A model generated the notes under the pieces. The model did no database searches, was not told the origin of the DNA, and saw nothing but the letters and a program-made list of their open reading frames with translations. Both the position numbers and the translations under genes were made by a program. From positions 62,001 through 126,000 of the forward strand of contig NZ_JAVRHM010000014.1 of the NCBI RefSeq assembly GCF_031846525.1: a DNA stretch of 64,000 bases, in the 5' to 3' direction. This document shows positions 1-8,282 of this stretch, one piece after another. Position 1 is the first letter of the stretch, and every line of letters begins with the position of its first letter. This DNA comes from Autumnicola patrickiae (GTDB lineage Bacteria; Bacteroidota; Bacteroidia; Flavobacteriales; Flavobacteriaceae).

Positions 1-2235
1 ATAGAATTAATGAATGTGCTTCTCTTCTCTTTACCGGGGACGCCTGTAATTTATTATGGGGACGAAATTGGAATGGGAGATAATTTCTATCTGGGTGATC
101 GTGATGGTGTAAGAACGCCAATGCAATGGACTGCAGATAGAAATGCAGGTTTTTCAACTGCGAATCCACACAAATTATATCTGCCGGTAGTTATTGATCC
201 GGAATATAAATACGAAGCGATTAATGTAGAAGCACAGCAATTAAATTCCTCTTCCCTACTGTGGTGGATGAAACGGATTATTGGAATGAGAAAACGCTTT
301 AAAGCCTTTGGGCGCGGCGATATTAAATTCCTTTCTCCTTCTAATGCAAAAATTATAGCCTACACCCGTACTTATGAGGAAGAAGATATATTGGTGCTTG
401 GTAACCTTTCACGCTTTCCTCAAGCTGCTGAACTGGAATTGGAAGGCTACGAAGGCTACACCCCAATAGAAGTGTTCAGCCACAATAAATTTCCGAAAAT
501 TTCTGAAGATCCTTATTTATTTACCATGGGATCGCACGGTTACTATTGGTTTGTATTGGAAAAAGACAAAGAACGTTCTGAAAAAGCAGATATTCCTGCC
601 CTTAAGGTTAAGGAATGGCCGGAATTACTTCAGCGTAAGACACAGAGTAAACTGGAAAATAAAGTTTTACCTTCTTACCTGAATTCCTGCAGATGGTTCG
701 GCGGAAAATCAAGAGTGATCCAAAATATTGCAATTATCAACCAGATTGAAATTCCGGTGAAAGACTTACCGGCAACTTTGGTGACTATTGAAATAAATTA
801 TAACGACGGCCTGCCGGAAGTTTATCAGTTACCACTCGCTTTTGTTCCGTATCACAATGAAGATGATGTAAGGGATATTCCGGAAAAAGGAGTGATTACC
901 AGGCTTACGGTAGGTAAAGAAGAAGGAATTCTTTTTGATGCCGTTTACAATGAAGAATTCAGAAATGCAATCTTTAAAAACATTCAGAAGAATAAGAAGT
1001 TGTCCAGCGGTAAAGGCAGCCTTAACTTCTATCACGGAGATCAGGAGATTACCATAAATTCTGAAGTTTTACATTCCAAAATCCTTAATGCGGAACAGAG
1101 TAATACTTCACTAATTTACGACAACAAGTATTTTCTGAAATTATACAGAAAACTGGATAATACAATTAATCCCGATTTGGAGATTACCCGATATCTTTCT
1201 GAAAAAACAGATTTTGAAAACTCTCCGCAATTTGTTGGTGCTATAGAATACAGAACAGGTGCTAAAAACATTATTGTTCTGGGAATGATGCAGGATTTAA
1301 TTCCTAATCAGGGAGATGCATGGGATTACACCAAAGATTCCATAAACCGTTATTTTGAAAATGTAATGACCAGGTCGAAGGAAGTAAAACTAACGCCCAA
1401 ACAAACGGATCTTTTACTTACACCTCTAAATTATACAGATATAGCGGTAGATATGAAGAATCTGATGGGAGCAATTTTTCCGGAGCGGATTTCCCTGCTG
1501 GGGCAACGTACTGCAGAGATGCACAGAGCGCTTGCAGAGCATCCTGAAGAACCAGATTTTGAGCATGAAGCTTTCTCCCTGCATTACCAGAGATCACTTT
1601 TCTCTTCGTTGCAATCGCTTACAAGGAACAGCTTTACCAACCTTCAGAAGAACCTTAAACATCTTCCGGAGGAAGTTAAAAATGAAGCTAAGGAAGTTCT
1701 GGATATGAAAGGCGAAGTCCTTAATTGCTTCAAAAGGGTATTTGATCATAAGATCCCTACCATGAAAATAAGAACCCACGGGGATTATCACCTGGGTCAG
1801 GTTTTATGGACAGGAAAAGATTTTATCATCATCGATTTTGAAGGGGAACCTGCAAGGGCATTTAGTGAAAGACGTTTAAAAAGGTCTGCATTAAGAGATG
1901 TCGCAGGGATGGTTAGATCCTTCCATTATGCAGCTTACAGCAGTATTATGGAACCCGAATTTGACCAGCAACGCCGGGAAGGTGATCTTGAAGACTGGGC
2001 AGAATCCTGGTATTATCATGTAACACGACTATTCCTTCAGGGTTATGCTGAAAATGTTGGAGAAAACAATTTTATTCCGGAGGATGAAGAAGATTTCAAA
2101 ATTCTCATGGATACATTTCTGCTTGAAAAAGCAGTATACGAACTGAATTACGAACTTAATAATCGTCCTGACTGGGTATTAATTCCATTACGGGGCATAA
2201 AAACAATTATAGGGAGGTATAGAGATGGCAAATAA
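1..2235 (+). CDS. Trehalose synthase-maltokinase fusion, C-terminal part (5' end outside window)
   Basis: The frame is open from base 1, so the gene is cut by the window edge; the first ATG (10) is internal. The opening residues form the end of a GH13 trehalose synthase barrel (LPGTPVIYYGDEIGMGDN, then GDRDGVRTPMQW), which interconverts maltose and trehalose. The second half is a maltokinase (Pep2/Mak) of the aminoglycoside-phosphotransferase-like fold: HGDYHLGQ near fragment residue 593 is the catalytic loop and IDFEGEP near 611 the metal-binding Asp motif. Maltokinase makes maltose 1-phosphate from ATP and maltose. The fusion of both enzymes is a known arrangement. It overlaps glgB by 11 bases, which suggests translational coupling and a GlgE-type alpha-glucan route; glgE itself is not in view. 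About 350-400 N-terminal residues are probably missing. Confidence 0.93.
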   Translation: MELMNVLLFSLPGTPVIYYGDEIGMGDNFYLGDRDGVRTPMQWTADRNAGFSTANPHKLYLPVVIDPEYKYEAINVEAQQLNSSSLLWWMKRIIGMRKRFKAFGRGDIKFLSPSNAKIIAYTRTYEEEDILVLGNLSRFPQAAELELEGYEGYTPIEVFSHNKFPKISEDPYLFTMGSHGYYWFVLEKDKERSEKADIPALKVKEWPELLQRKTQSKLENKVLPSYLNSCRWFGGKSRVIQNIAIINQIEIPVKDLPATLVTIEINYNDGLPEVYQLPLAFVPYHNEDDVRDIPEKGVITRLTVGKEEGILFDAVYNEEFRNAIFKNIQKNKKLSSGKGSLNFYHGDQEITINSEVLHSKILNAEQSNTSLIYDNKYFLKLYRKLDNTINPDLEITRYLSEKTDFENSPQFVGAIEYRTGAKNIIVLGMMQDLIPNQGDAWDYTKDSINRYFENVMTRSKEVKLTPKQTDLLLTPLNYTDIAVDMKNLMGAIFPERISLLGQRTAEMHRALAEHPEEPDFEHEAFSLHYQRSLFSSLQSLTRNSFTNLQKNLKHLPEEVKNEAKEVLDMKGEVLNCFKRVFDHKIPTMKIRTHGDYHLGQVLWTGKDFIIIDFEGEPARAFSERRLKRSALRDVAGMVRSFHYAAYSSIMEPEFDQQRREGDLEDWAESWYYHVTRLFLQGYAENVGENNFIPEDEEDFKILMDTFLLEKAVYELNYELNNRPDWVLIPLRGIKTIIGRYRDGK

Positions 2236-4885
2236 AGAGAATAAAGATATAGACAAGGACAAAAAACTAACATCAACTCCAAAAGGCAAAGGTGTTAAAA
2301 AGACGGCTGAAGGCCCTACAAAATCTGGCAAAGTAAAAGGGCCTAAAGGGACTGGTGAGAAAAAACCGGATACAGAAAACACAAAAAAAGAATCTACTAA
2401 AACCGCCATAAAGCCTACGGCAAAGGCAAACGCGGCAAAGGGTACTACAAAAAGAAAGCTTCCGAAGCCAAAAAAGGCTATTCCTGAAGAAACTTCGGCA
2501 TCAGAGAAAAAAACTGCTGCCAAGAAAACTTCTAAAGCCAGCACAGGAACAAAAAAAACATCTAAACCTAAAGCCGGTACTACTGCAAAATCTGCAGTTA
2601 AGGCCAGTGGAGTAGAAAAGAAAGTGGCTAAAAAGAATGCAGAAGAAAAGAAGGTAGATCCTTCTAAAACAGGAAAATCTGTGACATCTGATAAGAAGAA
2701 AACCACAGGTAAGGATTCTGATGATCTTTCTTCTACTGTAAAAGACTTTGCTGAAAAAGTTTTACCAGATGAAGAAACACAAAAAACCCTGGGAGATACC
2801 GCAAAGGCTATACTTCCTGATCAAAAAACGGTAAAGAAAACTGTGAAGAAGACAGTAAATAAAGCTGTTGACACGCTGTTACCAGATGAAAAAGAGGATG
2901 CTGCAAAGAAGGCAAAAGAAAAAGCTAAGAAAGTCGCTTCTAAGGCAACTCCTAATAAAAAAAGCACTAAGAAAAGTGAAGTGGCAGAGGGAGCAAGCCT
3001 TCTTTCTGAATATGATGTGCACCTTTTTAGAGAAGGAAAACATTATCACCTTTACAAAAAGTTTGGCTCCCACCTCATGGAGTACCAGGGTAAACAGGGA
3101 GTTTATTTCGCTGTCTGGGCTCCGAACGCCGAAACTGTTTCGGTGATTGGTGACTTTAATGGCTGGGACAGGCAAACCAACCCTATGAAGCCGCGGAATG
3201 ATGAATCTGGTATTTGGGAAGCTTTTATTCCTGAAGCAAAGAACGGGAGTATGTATAAATACTTTATCCGTTCCCATAACAACGGTTACGAAGCAGAAAA
3301 AGGAGATCCGTTTGCATTTAAGTGGGAAACTCCGCCTAATACGGCCTCTGTAGTCTGGGATCTGGAAGGAACCTGGAATGACGGGGATTGGATGAAGAAA
3401 CGTAAAAAGGAGGCTCAGAAAAAGAAACCTTATTCGGTTTACGAACTTCATGTTGGTTCCTGGAGAAGAAAACCCGAAGAAGACAACCGCTCTCTTACAT
3501 ACAGGGAACTGGCAGAAGAATTACCTGCTTATCTAAATGAAATGGGCTTTACCCACGTAGAATTTATGCCCGTTATGGAGCATCCGTTCTTCGGATCGTG
3601 GGGTTACCAGGTTACAGGATATTTTGCTCCATCAAGCCGTTTTGGTAGTCCGCAGGATTTTATGCATTTAATAGATGCGCTTCACCAGGCAGGAATTGGT
3701 GTAATCCTGGATTGGGTGCCTTCACATTTCCCTTCAGATTTACACGGGCTCCACTATTTCGACGGAACGTTTCTTTACGAACATGCCGACCCAAGAAAAG
3801 GATTTCATCCCGACTGGCAGAGTTATATTTTTAACTACGGAAGAAATGAGGTACGCTCATTTTTAATAAGTAATTCGGTTTTTTGGCTTGATAAATTCCA
3901 TGTAGACGGATTACGTGTAGATGCCGTTGCTTCTATGCTTTACCTGGATTACTCCAGAAAAGAAGGAGAATGGGAGACTAACGAAAATGGCGGAAACGAA
4001 AATCTTGAAGCAATAAGTTTCCTTAAGGAATTTAATGAAACTGTTTATGGCGAATTTCCGGATATTGTAACTATTGCTGAAGAATCAACCGCCTGGCCAA
4101 TGGTTTCCAAACCAACTTATATGGGAGGCCTTGGATTTGGACAGAAATGGATGATGGGATGGATGCACGATACGCTCCAATACTTTCAGGAAGATCCTAT
4201 CCATAGAAAATACCATCAAAACACCATTACCTTCAGTACAACCTATGCATTTACAGAAAACTTTATGCTACCGCTAAGTCATGACGAAGTGGTTTATGGT
4301 AAACAAGCTATTCTGAATAAAATGCCGGGAGACGAGTGGAATAAATTTGCCAACCTGAGGAGCCTTTATGCGTATATGTACGGACACCCGGGTACAAAGT
4401 TGCTCTTTATGGGTGCTGAATTTGGGCAGAGAACAGAATGGGACCACGATTCCAGCCTGGACTGGCATGAAACCAATAATGCTCCAAACAGGCAAATTCA
4501 GGAGACCCTGAAGGCTCTAAACAGGTTATACAAAGAGGAACCTGCACTTTACGAAAAGAGTTTTGAGAGTGAAGGTTTTGAATGGATAGATATTAATGAC
4601 CATGAGAACAGTATCATTAGCTTCCTGAGAAAAGGTGAGAAAGAAAAGGATACGATAATGGTGGTTTGTAATCTAACTCCTGTTCCAAGGGAAAATTACC
4701 GCATTGGAGTTCCTGAAACAGGAAAATGGAAAGAAATTTTCAACTCAGATTCAGAAGAATTTGGAGGAAGTAATGTAAGTAACAGAGAGCCTGTAGAAGC
4801 CAAACCTTTGCCAACACATGGTAAAGACAATTCTATTGCGCTTACGCTGCCACCAATGGGAGTTGTTTATCTTAAAAAGCAATAA
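2225..4885 (+). CDS. glgB: 1,4-alpha-glucan branching enzyme with long Lys/Ala/Thr-rich N-terminal extension
   Basis: Branching enzyme that cuts alpha-1,4 chains and re-attaches them as alpha-1,6 branches in glycogen. From about residue 257 it is an ordinary GlgB: an N-terminal CBM48-like module (YFAVWAPNAETVSVIGDFNGW), the GH13 barrel with nucleophile Asp566 in DGLRVDAVAS, acid/base Glu619 in TIAEEST and Asp687 in LSHDEVVYGK, and a beta C-domain ending VVYLKKQ. The first ~257 residues are unlike the family: almost only Lys, Ala, Thr, Ser, Pro and Gly, with three related acidic blocks (VLPDEE, ILPDQK, LLPDEK), resembling histone H1/AlgP-type tails. The ATG follows a purine-rich stretch (GGGAGG) inside the end of treS-mak. 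The protein is 886 residues, against about 630-730 for typical GlgB. Function of the extension is unknown. Confidence 0.95.
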   Translation: MANKENKDIDKDKKLTSTPKGKGVKKTAEGPTKSGKVKGPKGTGEKKPDTENTKKESTKTAIKPTAKANAAKGTTKRKLPKPKKAIPEETSASEKKTAAKKTSKASTGTKKTSKPKAGTTAKSAVKASGVEKKVAKKNAEEKKVDPSKTGKSVTSDKKKTTGKDSDDLSSTVKDFAEKVLPDEETQKTLGDTAKAILPDQKTVKKTVKKTVNKAVDTLLPDEKEDAAKKAKEKAKKVASKATPNKKSTKKSEVAEGASLLSEYDVHLFREGKHYHLYKKFGSHLMEYQGKQGVYFAVWAPNAETVSVIGDFNGWDRQTNPMKPRNDESGIWEAFIPEAKNGSMYKYFIRSHNNGYEAEKGDPFAFKWETPPNTASVVWDLEGTWNDGDWMKKRKKEAQKKKPYSVYELHVGSWRRKPEEDNRSLTYRELAEELPAYLNEMGFTHVEFMPVMEHPFFGSWGYQVTGYFAPSSRFGSPQDFMHLIDALHQAGIGVILDWVPSHFPSDLHGLHYFDGTFLYEHADPRKGFHPDWQSYIFNYGRNEVRSFLISNSVFWLDKFHVDGLRVDAVASMLYLDYSRKEGEWETNENGGNENLEAISFLKEFNETVYGEFPDIVTIAEESTAWPMVSKPTYMGGLGFGQKWMMGWMHDTLQYFQEDPIHRKYHQNTITFSTTYAFTENFMLPLSHDEVVYGKQAILNKMPGDEWNKFANLRSLYAYMYGHPGTKLLFMGAEFGQRTEWDHDSSLDWHETNNAPNRQIQETLKALNRLYKEEPALYEKSFESEGFEWIDINDHENSIISFLRKGEKEKDTIMVVCNLTPVPRENYRIGVPETGKWKEIFNSDSEEFGGSNVSNREPVEAKPLPTHGKDNSIALTLPPMGVVYLKKQ

Positions 4886-4921
4886 TCTTGAACGAGCTAT
4901 AAAGCCGTAAATTAAAATGAG

Positions 4922-4952
4922 AAACCCTTCCGCGGAAATTGCGGAAGGGTTT
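4922..4952. terminator. Bidirectional intrinsic terminator after glgB
   Basis: Twelve-base-pair perfect stem (AAACCCTTCCGC with GCGGAAGGGTTT) around a seven-base loop, flanked by A-rich and T-rich ends. It lies between glgB (+) and the convergent small membrane gene (-), so it can end both transcripts. Confidence 0.88.
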
Positions 4953-4998
4953 TCTATTGTCCAATTAATTCGTCTTTCTTTTATTTCTTCTTTTTGAA

Positions 4999-5220
4999 CT
5001 AAAAATTCAAGACATTCGTCCATTTTAAAAGAACTAAGATTAGAAATGTAATTCCGGTACAAATGTACAGTGCATCCTGCCAGTAGAAAGCTCTCGCTCC
5101 CCATTTTTTCTGATTGTGCCCGTATTTGGTCTTAATACTCTTACGGGTAAACTTCCAATAAATAAAAGTAATTATTAGAAAAAGCGATATTGTTATTACT
5201 ATTATCCAGGTTTTCTCCAT
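4999..5220 (-). CDS. Small two-helix membrane protein, unknown function
   Basis: 73 residues. Two hydrophobic segments (about residues 4-22 and 50-66) separated by a basic loop with KKWGARAFYWQDALY; inside/outside topology is not clear. I recognise no family. It lies 34 bases downstream of the alpha/beta hydrolase gene on the same strand, so the two may be co-transcribed, ending at the hairpin at 4922-4952. No clear Shine-Dalgarno sequence, which is normal for this phylum. The amino-acid pattern (hydrophobic blocks, aromatic/basic interface) looks like a real membrane protein, but the gene is short. Confidence 0.5.
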   Translation of the reverse strand: MEKTWIIVITISLFLIITFIYWKFTRKSIKTKYGHNQKKWGARAFYWQDALYICTGITFLILVLLKWTNVLNF

Positions 5221-5254
5221 TTGAAGATTTTAGCAACAGATCATTTTCTCCATT

Positions 5255-6220
5255 TCACAGATTTTTAATCAACTTCATTACTTCCGATCTGGCATTTTGT
5301 TTAGCCTTAAAATCTCCTGCATTTGTTCCTCCATAGTCATAAGAGTACTGGTTTCCGTGGATGGTCATTGTACCGGTTCTTGCTTCGGAATTTGATTCCG
5401 GGTTGCCGGATATTAAATGTCCCGCATCATCATATTGCATATTCTTAAACTGATATTCAAAATTATTTTCTTCTAAACGAGTTTCTATAAGGTCCGCCAT
5501 TTGGGAAGAAGGCCATACCTGGTCATCTTTGCCTGAAAACATTAAAACGGGTCCTTTTATTTTTTCGACCTTTATTGCAGCATCTTTAACAAATTCCTCT
5601 TTATTTAAACCCTCCTCCCAATACTTCAACGTGTTGATGGTATTAGAATCACCACCGGAAATCTTGTTCATGGGCACATAAGGAATAGCTTCTCCTCTAT
5701 ACGTCCAACCCGGCTTCATTTCATCTGAATTATATGGTAAAACAGTATTAGCCCAGGAAACGGAACTCGGTGCATAGGCTATCACCCCACTAACAAGTTC
5801 AGGTAGAGAAGATGCAATTACTAATGCCAGCTCCGCATTTCGTGAAGCTCCCATTACAACTATTTTCCCCGGATTTACTTCAGGTTGCTGCCCTATCCAT
5901 TTAATTGCATTTTCAAAATACTCTATGGGAATTTCTTCAGGCAGTTCGGGTAGGCCCTCTACATTTGTGTAGGGAATAGATAAACCTACAAAACCATTCT
6001 TAGCTATTTCTGCTCCCCAGTATTCTCCCCATTGACCTCCACCAATTAAAACAACAGTTGTTTTATTCTCAGTCTCTGGGCTAGAGTAAAAATTTGCATG
6101 AAATTCATTTTCATCAATAACTCTCGGCTTTATACCATCAAATAGAAGGCTATCAATAATAAAATATCCTGCCACCACAATTAGAATTGCCGAAATACCA
6201 ATTATTCCTTTTTTATTCAT
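5255..6220 (-). CDS. Alpha/beta hydrolase of the acyl-CoA thioesterase/BAAT C-terminal type
   Basis: 321 residues beginning with an uncleaved-looking hydrophobic anchor (residues 5-25, IIGISAILIVVAGYFIID), so the enzyme is probably exported or membrane-tethered. The rest is an alpha/beta hydrolase: oxyanion strand VVLIGGGQWGEY, nucleophile elbow GASRNAELAL (Ser; the usual second Gly of GxSxG is Asn), acid FSGKDDQVWP and His in DDAGHL. This order and the AELAL context match the C-terminal domain of bile-acid-CoA:amino-acid N-acyltransferase/acyl-CoA thioester hydrolases, which in bacteria act on unknown esters or thioesters. It sits in the accessory segment; its upstream neighbour is a small membrane gene. 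Substrate cannot be told from sequence. Confidence 0.8.
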   Translation of the reverse strand: MNKKGIIGISAILIVVAGYFIIDSLLFDGIKPRVIDENEFHANFYSSPETENKTTVVLIGGGQWGEYWGAEIAKNGFVGLSIPYTNVEGLPELPEEIPIEYFENAIKWIGQQPEVNPGKIVVMGASRNAELALVIASSLPELVSGVIAYAPSSVSWANTVLPYNSDEMKPGWTYRGEAIPYVPMNKISGGDSNTINTLKYWEEGLNKEEFVKDAAIKVEKIKGPVLMFSGKDDQVWPSSQMADLIETRLEENNFEYQFKNMQYDDAGHLISGNPESNSEARTGTMTIHGNQYSYDYGGTNAGDFKAKQNARSEVMKLIKNL

Positions 6221-6243
6221 CTTGAAATCAATTTTATAATTGG

Positions 6244-6273
6244 TGCTGAAGGCTTGTGTTATAACAAAATATA
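6244..6273. repeat. Short palindrome, possible remnant of the accessory-segment repeat
   Basis: Contains the perfect ten-base palindrome TGTTATAACA preceded by GGCTTG, directly downstream of the 54-residue gene. Its position after a minus-strand gene is the same as that of the clearer repeat copies at 6575, 7505 and 8608, but the sequence match is weak. Confidence 0.3.
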
Positions 6274-6286
6274 GAATCGGCTATTA

Positions 6287-6451
6287 TTAAATCTTTTTTT
6301 GTGCAAAGAGACGAATTAGTGCATAACTACTACCAAAGATTATTACCATAATTAAAGCTTTTGTAATTCCCGATAAATGGTCTACCAATATTAAACAAAT
6401 TGTAGATCCAATAAGTAAAATTCCTAAACCTATAAGAATTAAATTCTTCAT
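6287..6451 (-). CDS. Small hydrophobic membrane protein (54 aa), unknown
   Basis: ATG at 6451, TAA at 6287-6289. The product starts MKNLILIGLGILLIGSTICL and ends RLFAQKKI: two hydrophobic helices (about residues 3-23 and 31-48) with a short polar turn VDHLSG and a basic C-terminus. It lies in an otherwise empty 430-base gap between the hydrolase gene and a repeat copy, on the same strand as all neighbours. Composition is coherent for a membrane peptide, but no homologous family comes to mind and there is no obvious ribosome-binding site. Confidence 0.4.
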   Translation of the reverse strand: MKNLILIGLGILLIGSTICLILVDHLSGITKALIMVIIFGSSYALIRLFAQKKI

Positions 6452-6574
6452 TTTAAATCGTGTTTTAAAGAGTTTGACCGACGCGGGTAGTATTAAGACA
6501 ATTATATAAATTTTATTTCTATTCTCTGGTGTTGTTCCAAATTTTCTGAAGCTTACTGATTAAAAAGTGAAAGT

Positions 6575-6625
6575 TGGTGAATTGTCCGCAGGTTTTGACC
6601 TAAGGGAAGAGCGCAGCATAATTAC
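6575..6625 (-). repeat. Dispersed accessory-segment repeat, copy 1
   Basis: Shares ATTGTCCGCAGGTT, GACC, AAGGGAA and GCGCAGCA, in the same order and spacing, with copies at 7505-7557 and 8608-8660. This is the most diverged of the three. Like the others it lies just downstream of a minus-strand gene, here the TIMP-like gene. Confidence 0.7.
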
Positions 6626-6648
6626 AGCTTCTACTTAAAAAAAATCTA

Positions 6649-7467
6649 TTACTCTACTTGTAGAATCGAATCTTTATCAACATATATTTTTAACCATTTT
6701 CGGTATTTTACAGGTTCCTCAAGATCCAGATAATAGTATTTTTCCCATTCTTTAATTTTTTCAGCTATTTCTAAAGCAGTTTTTTCTAAATCGGAATTTG
6801 GTTCTCTGTAAACGTTTTTAAACTGATTCATCCCAAAGATGGTATCTATTTCTTCGTATTCTAATTCCTGGTTAGGATGAAGATTAGCTTTCTTTAGATT
6901 TCCATGCTTGTCTATGTCCAACCATACGGAAGCAAATGTTTTTGAAGGTGCAAACTTCTGATTTTGATACTTTTCTAAAATAGAATCTACATTCGTTATT
7001 GGTTTTGCACTATAAGCTGTGTATCGGTACTGATTTAAATCCAGCTTATTTCCATTATCTAAAACTTTTTGTTCAGAAGGATATATCTTTAATCGACCCA
7101 GCGGCTTACTATTTGAACAGAAAAATTGAAAATCTAACTCTCCGTCTTTCTTTTTAGCATAAACCAACCATTTATCTCCCTTCTTGGCAGTCCAGTAACA
7201 GGAAGAATACAGCCCTGTGACCTCTGCTTCAGAATTTAATTTAAATTTTAAAAATTGTGGATTATCTCCGTCTTTATAATGCTTGCTAATCTCAAAAGTC
7301 ACGGTATTGGTTAACGAATCTGAAGCATAGATCTTTTCAATTACCTCTCCTTCAAAAACATAATGAGACTCATAGAATTCAATGGCTGGTTTCGGAGTGT
7401 CACAGCTACAGGCAAAACTTTTGCCAACTATTAAAAGCATCGTTATTAAAATTAGTTTTGTTCTCAT
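6649..7467 (-). CDS. Secreted protein with N-terminal TIMP/NTR-like CxC domain
   Basis: I start at the ATG at 7467 because the longer frame (to 7563) runs into repeat sequence and the residues from 7467 form a signal peptide (MRTKLILITMLLIVGKSFA) followed at once by CSCDTPKPAIEFYESHYVFEGEV. A CxC at the mature N-terminus followed by a 'vFeGeV' strand is the pattern of TIMP/netrin-like (NTR) domains; bacterial members are secreted and of unknown role. 272 residues. Further Cys residues (YSSCYW and QFFCSN, about residues 100 and 125) may form disulfides. The C-terminal half (from about residue 160) has strand-turn-strand sequence resembling TonB-C-like or immunity-type domains but is not assigned. 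The gene is flanked by two repeat copies, suggesting acquisition as a unit. Confidence 0.62.
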   Translation of the reverse strand: MRTKLILITMLLIVGKSFACSCDTPKPAIEFYESHYVFEGEVIEKIYASDSLTNTVTFEISKHYKDGDNPQFLKFKLNSEAEVTGLYSSCYWTAKKGDKWLVYAKKKDGELDFQFFCSNSKPLGRLKIYPSEQKVLDNGNKLDLNQYRYTAYSAKPITNVDSILEKYQNQKFAPSKTFASVWLDIDKHGNLKKANLHPNQELEYEEIDTIFGMNQFKNVYREPNSDLEKTALEIAEKIKEWEKYYYLDLEEPVKYRKWLKIYVDKDSILQVE

Positions 7468-7504
7468 ATTAATATTGATGTCCTGTATAAAAACATTGCA
7501 AACC

Positions 7505-7557
7505 GGCGAGCTTGATTGTCCACAGGTTACGACCGAAGGGAACAGCACAGCACAAGC
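7505..7557 (-). repeat. Dispersed accessory-segment repeat, copy 2
   Basis: Contains GGCGAGCTTGATTGTCC, AGGTTACGACCGAAGGGAA and CAGCACAGCACAAGC. It is closely similar to the copy at 8608-8660 and shares the core of the copy at 6575. GCTTG and CAAGC at its ends could pair as the base of an imperfect hairpin. It lies between the ABC ATPase stop and the TIMP-like start. Confidence 0.82.
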
Positions 7558-7607
7558 AGACACTGCAAGCGAGCAAGAACTTTAGATTTAAGACTGATTT
7601 AAGCATT

Positions 7608-8282
7608 TTATTTGTTGTTATAAATAGTTTTTGTTAGATAACCATGTTGAACAAGCTCCTCTTTATCTTTTATCTCTTTTAAACACGCATTTTTAAGGAA
7701 GAAAATTCTATCTGTTACTTTCATTACATTCTCATAGTCATGATCTGTTATAATAAAGCCTTTGTGTGCTTTTTCATCGTTTATAATTTGGATAATTAAA
7801 TCCTTAATAATCGGACCAACACCATTAAACGGCTCATCCAATAATACAAAATCAGCTTCTGAGTTTAATAATAAAAGTATTTCCAATATTCTTTTTTCTC
7901 CACCAGATAGAACATTAAATTTCTTTCCTAACAAAGGTTCAATAAAAACATTCCTGAGTAATTGAATCCGTCTTTTCTCTGGAAGAAATAATTTTATAAT
8001 GGTTTGCACTTTAATTTCGCTGGGCAGGAAATTTTCTTGCGGGAGGTAATTTATAAACTTCTTAGAATTTCTAAAGCTCTTTAGAACTTTATAATCAACT
8101 CTTACAAATCTGTTTTCTGCACTTTCAATTCCAAAAATAATTTTTAATAAAGTAGATTTTCCTGAACCGTTTCTCCCAATTAACCCTACAATTTCTCCTT
8201 TTCTGCAAGACAAGAAAATGTCACTCAATATTAATTTACCATCATAATATTTTCGTATGCTATCTACATGAAGGTTTTTCAT
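7608..8282 (-). CDS. ABC transporter ATP-binding protein
   Basis: 224 residues from the ATG at 8282 (MKNLHVDSIRKYYDGK). I reject the upstream start at 8336 because that stretch belongs to the overlapping decayed membrane gene. Complete nucleotide-binding domain: Walker A GRNGSGKST (residues 36-44), signature LSGGEKR, Walker B FVLLDEP, and the switch His in ITDHD. It is a stand-alone ATPase, so it needs a separate membrane subunit; the only candidate nearby is the broken gene at 8279-8566, whose stop overlaps this start (ATGA). With the partner broken, the ATPase may be orphaned or may work with a permease elsewhere. Substrate unknown. Confidence 0.88.
   Translation of the reverse strand: MKNLHVDSIRKYYDGKLILSDIFLSCRKGEIVGLIGRNGSGKSTLLKIIFGIESAENRFVRVDYKVLKSFRNSKKFINYLPQENFLPSEIKVQTIIKLFLPEKRRIQLLRNVFIEPLLGKKFNVLSGGEKRILEILLLLNSEADFVLLDEPFNGVGPIIKDLIIQIINDEKAHKGFIITDHDYENVMKVTDRIFFLKNACLKEIKDKEELVQHGYLTKTIYNNK

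Noticed and set aside
2188..2706. 172-codon minus-strand frame rich in Phe, Ala and Val
   Set aside because: Antisense of the lysine-rich GlgB extension; the Phe-rich composition is just the complement of Lys codons.
2879..3451. 190-codon minus-strand frame inside glgB
   Set aside because: Shadow of conserved GlgB coding sequence; no domain or start context.
7468..7563. 32-codon N-terminal extension of the TIMP-like protein
   Set aside because: It runs through a repeat copy, and the signal peptide starts at 7467.
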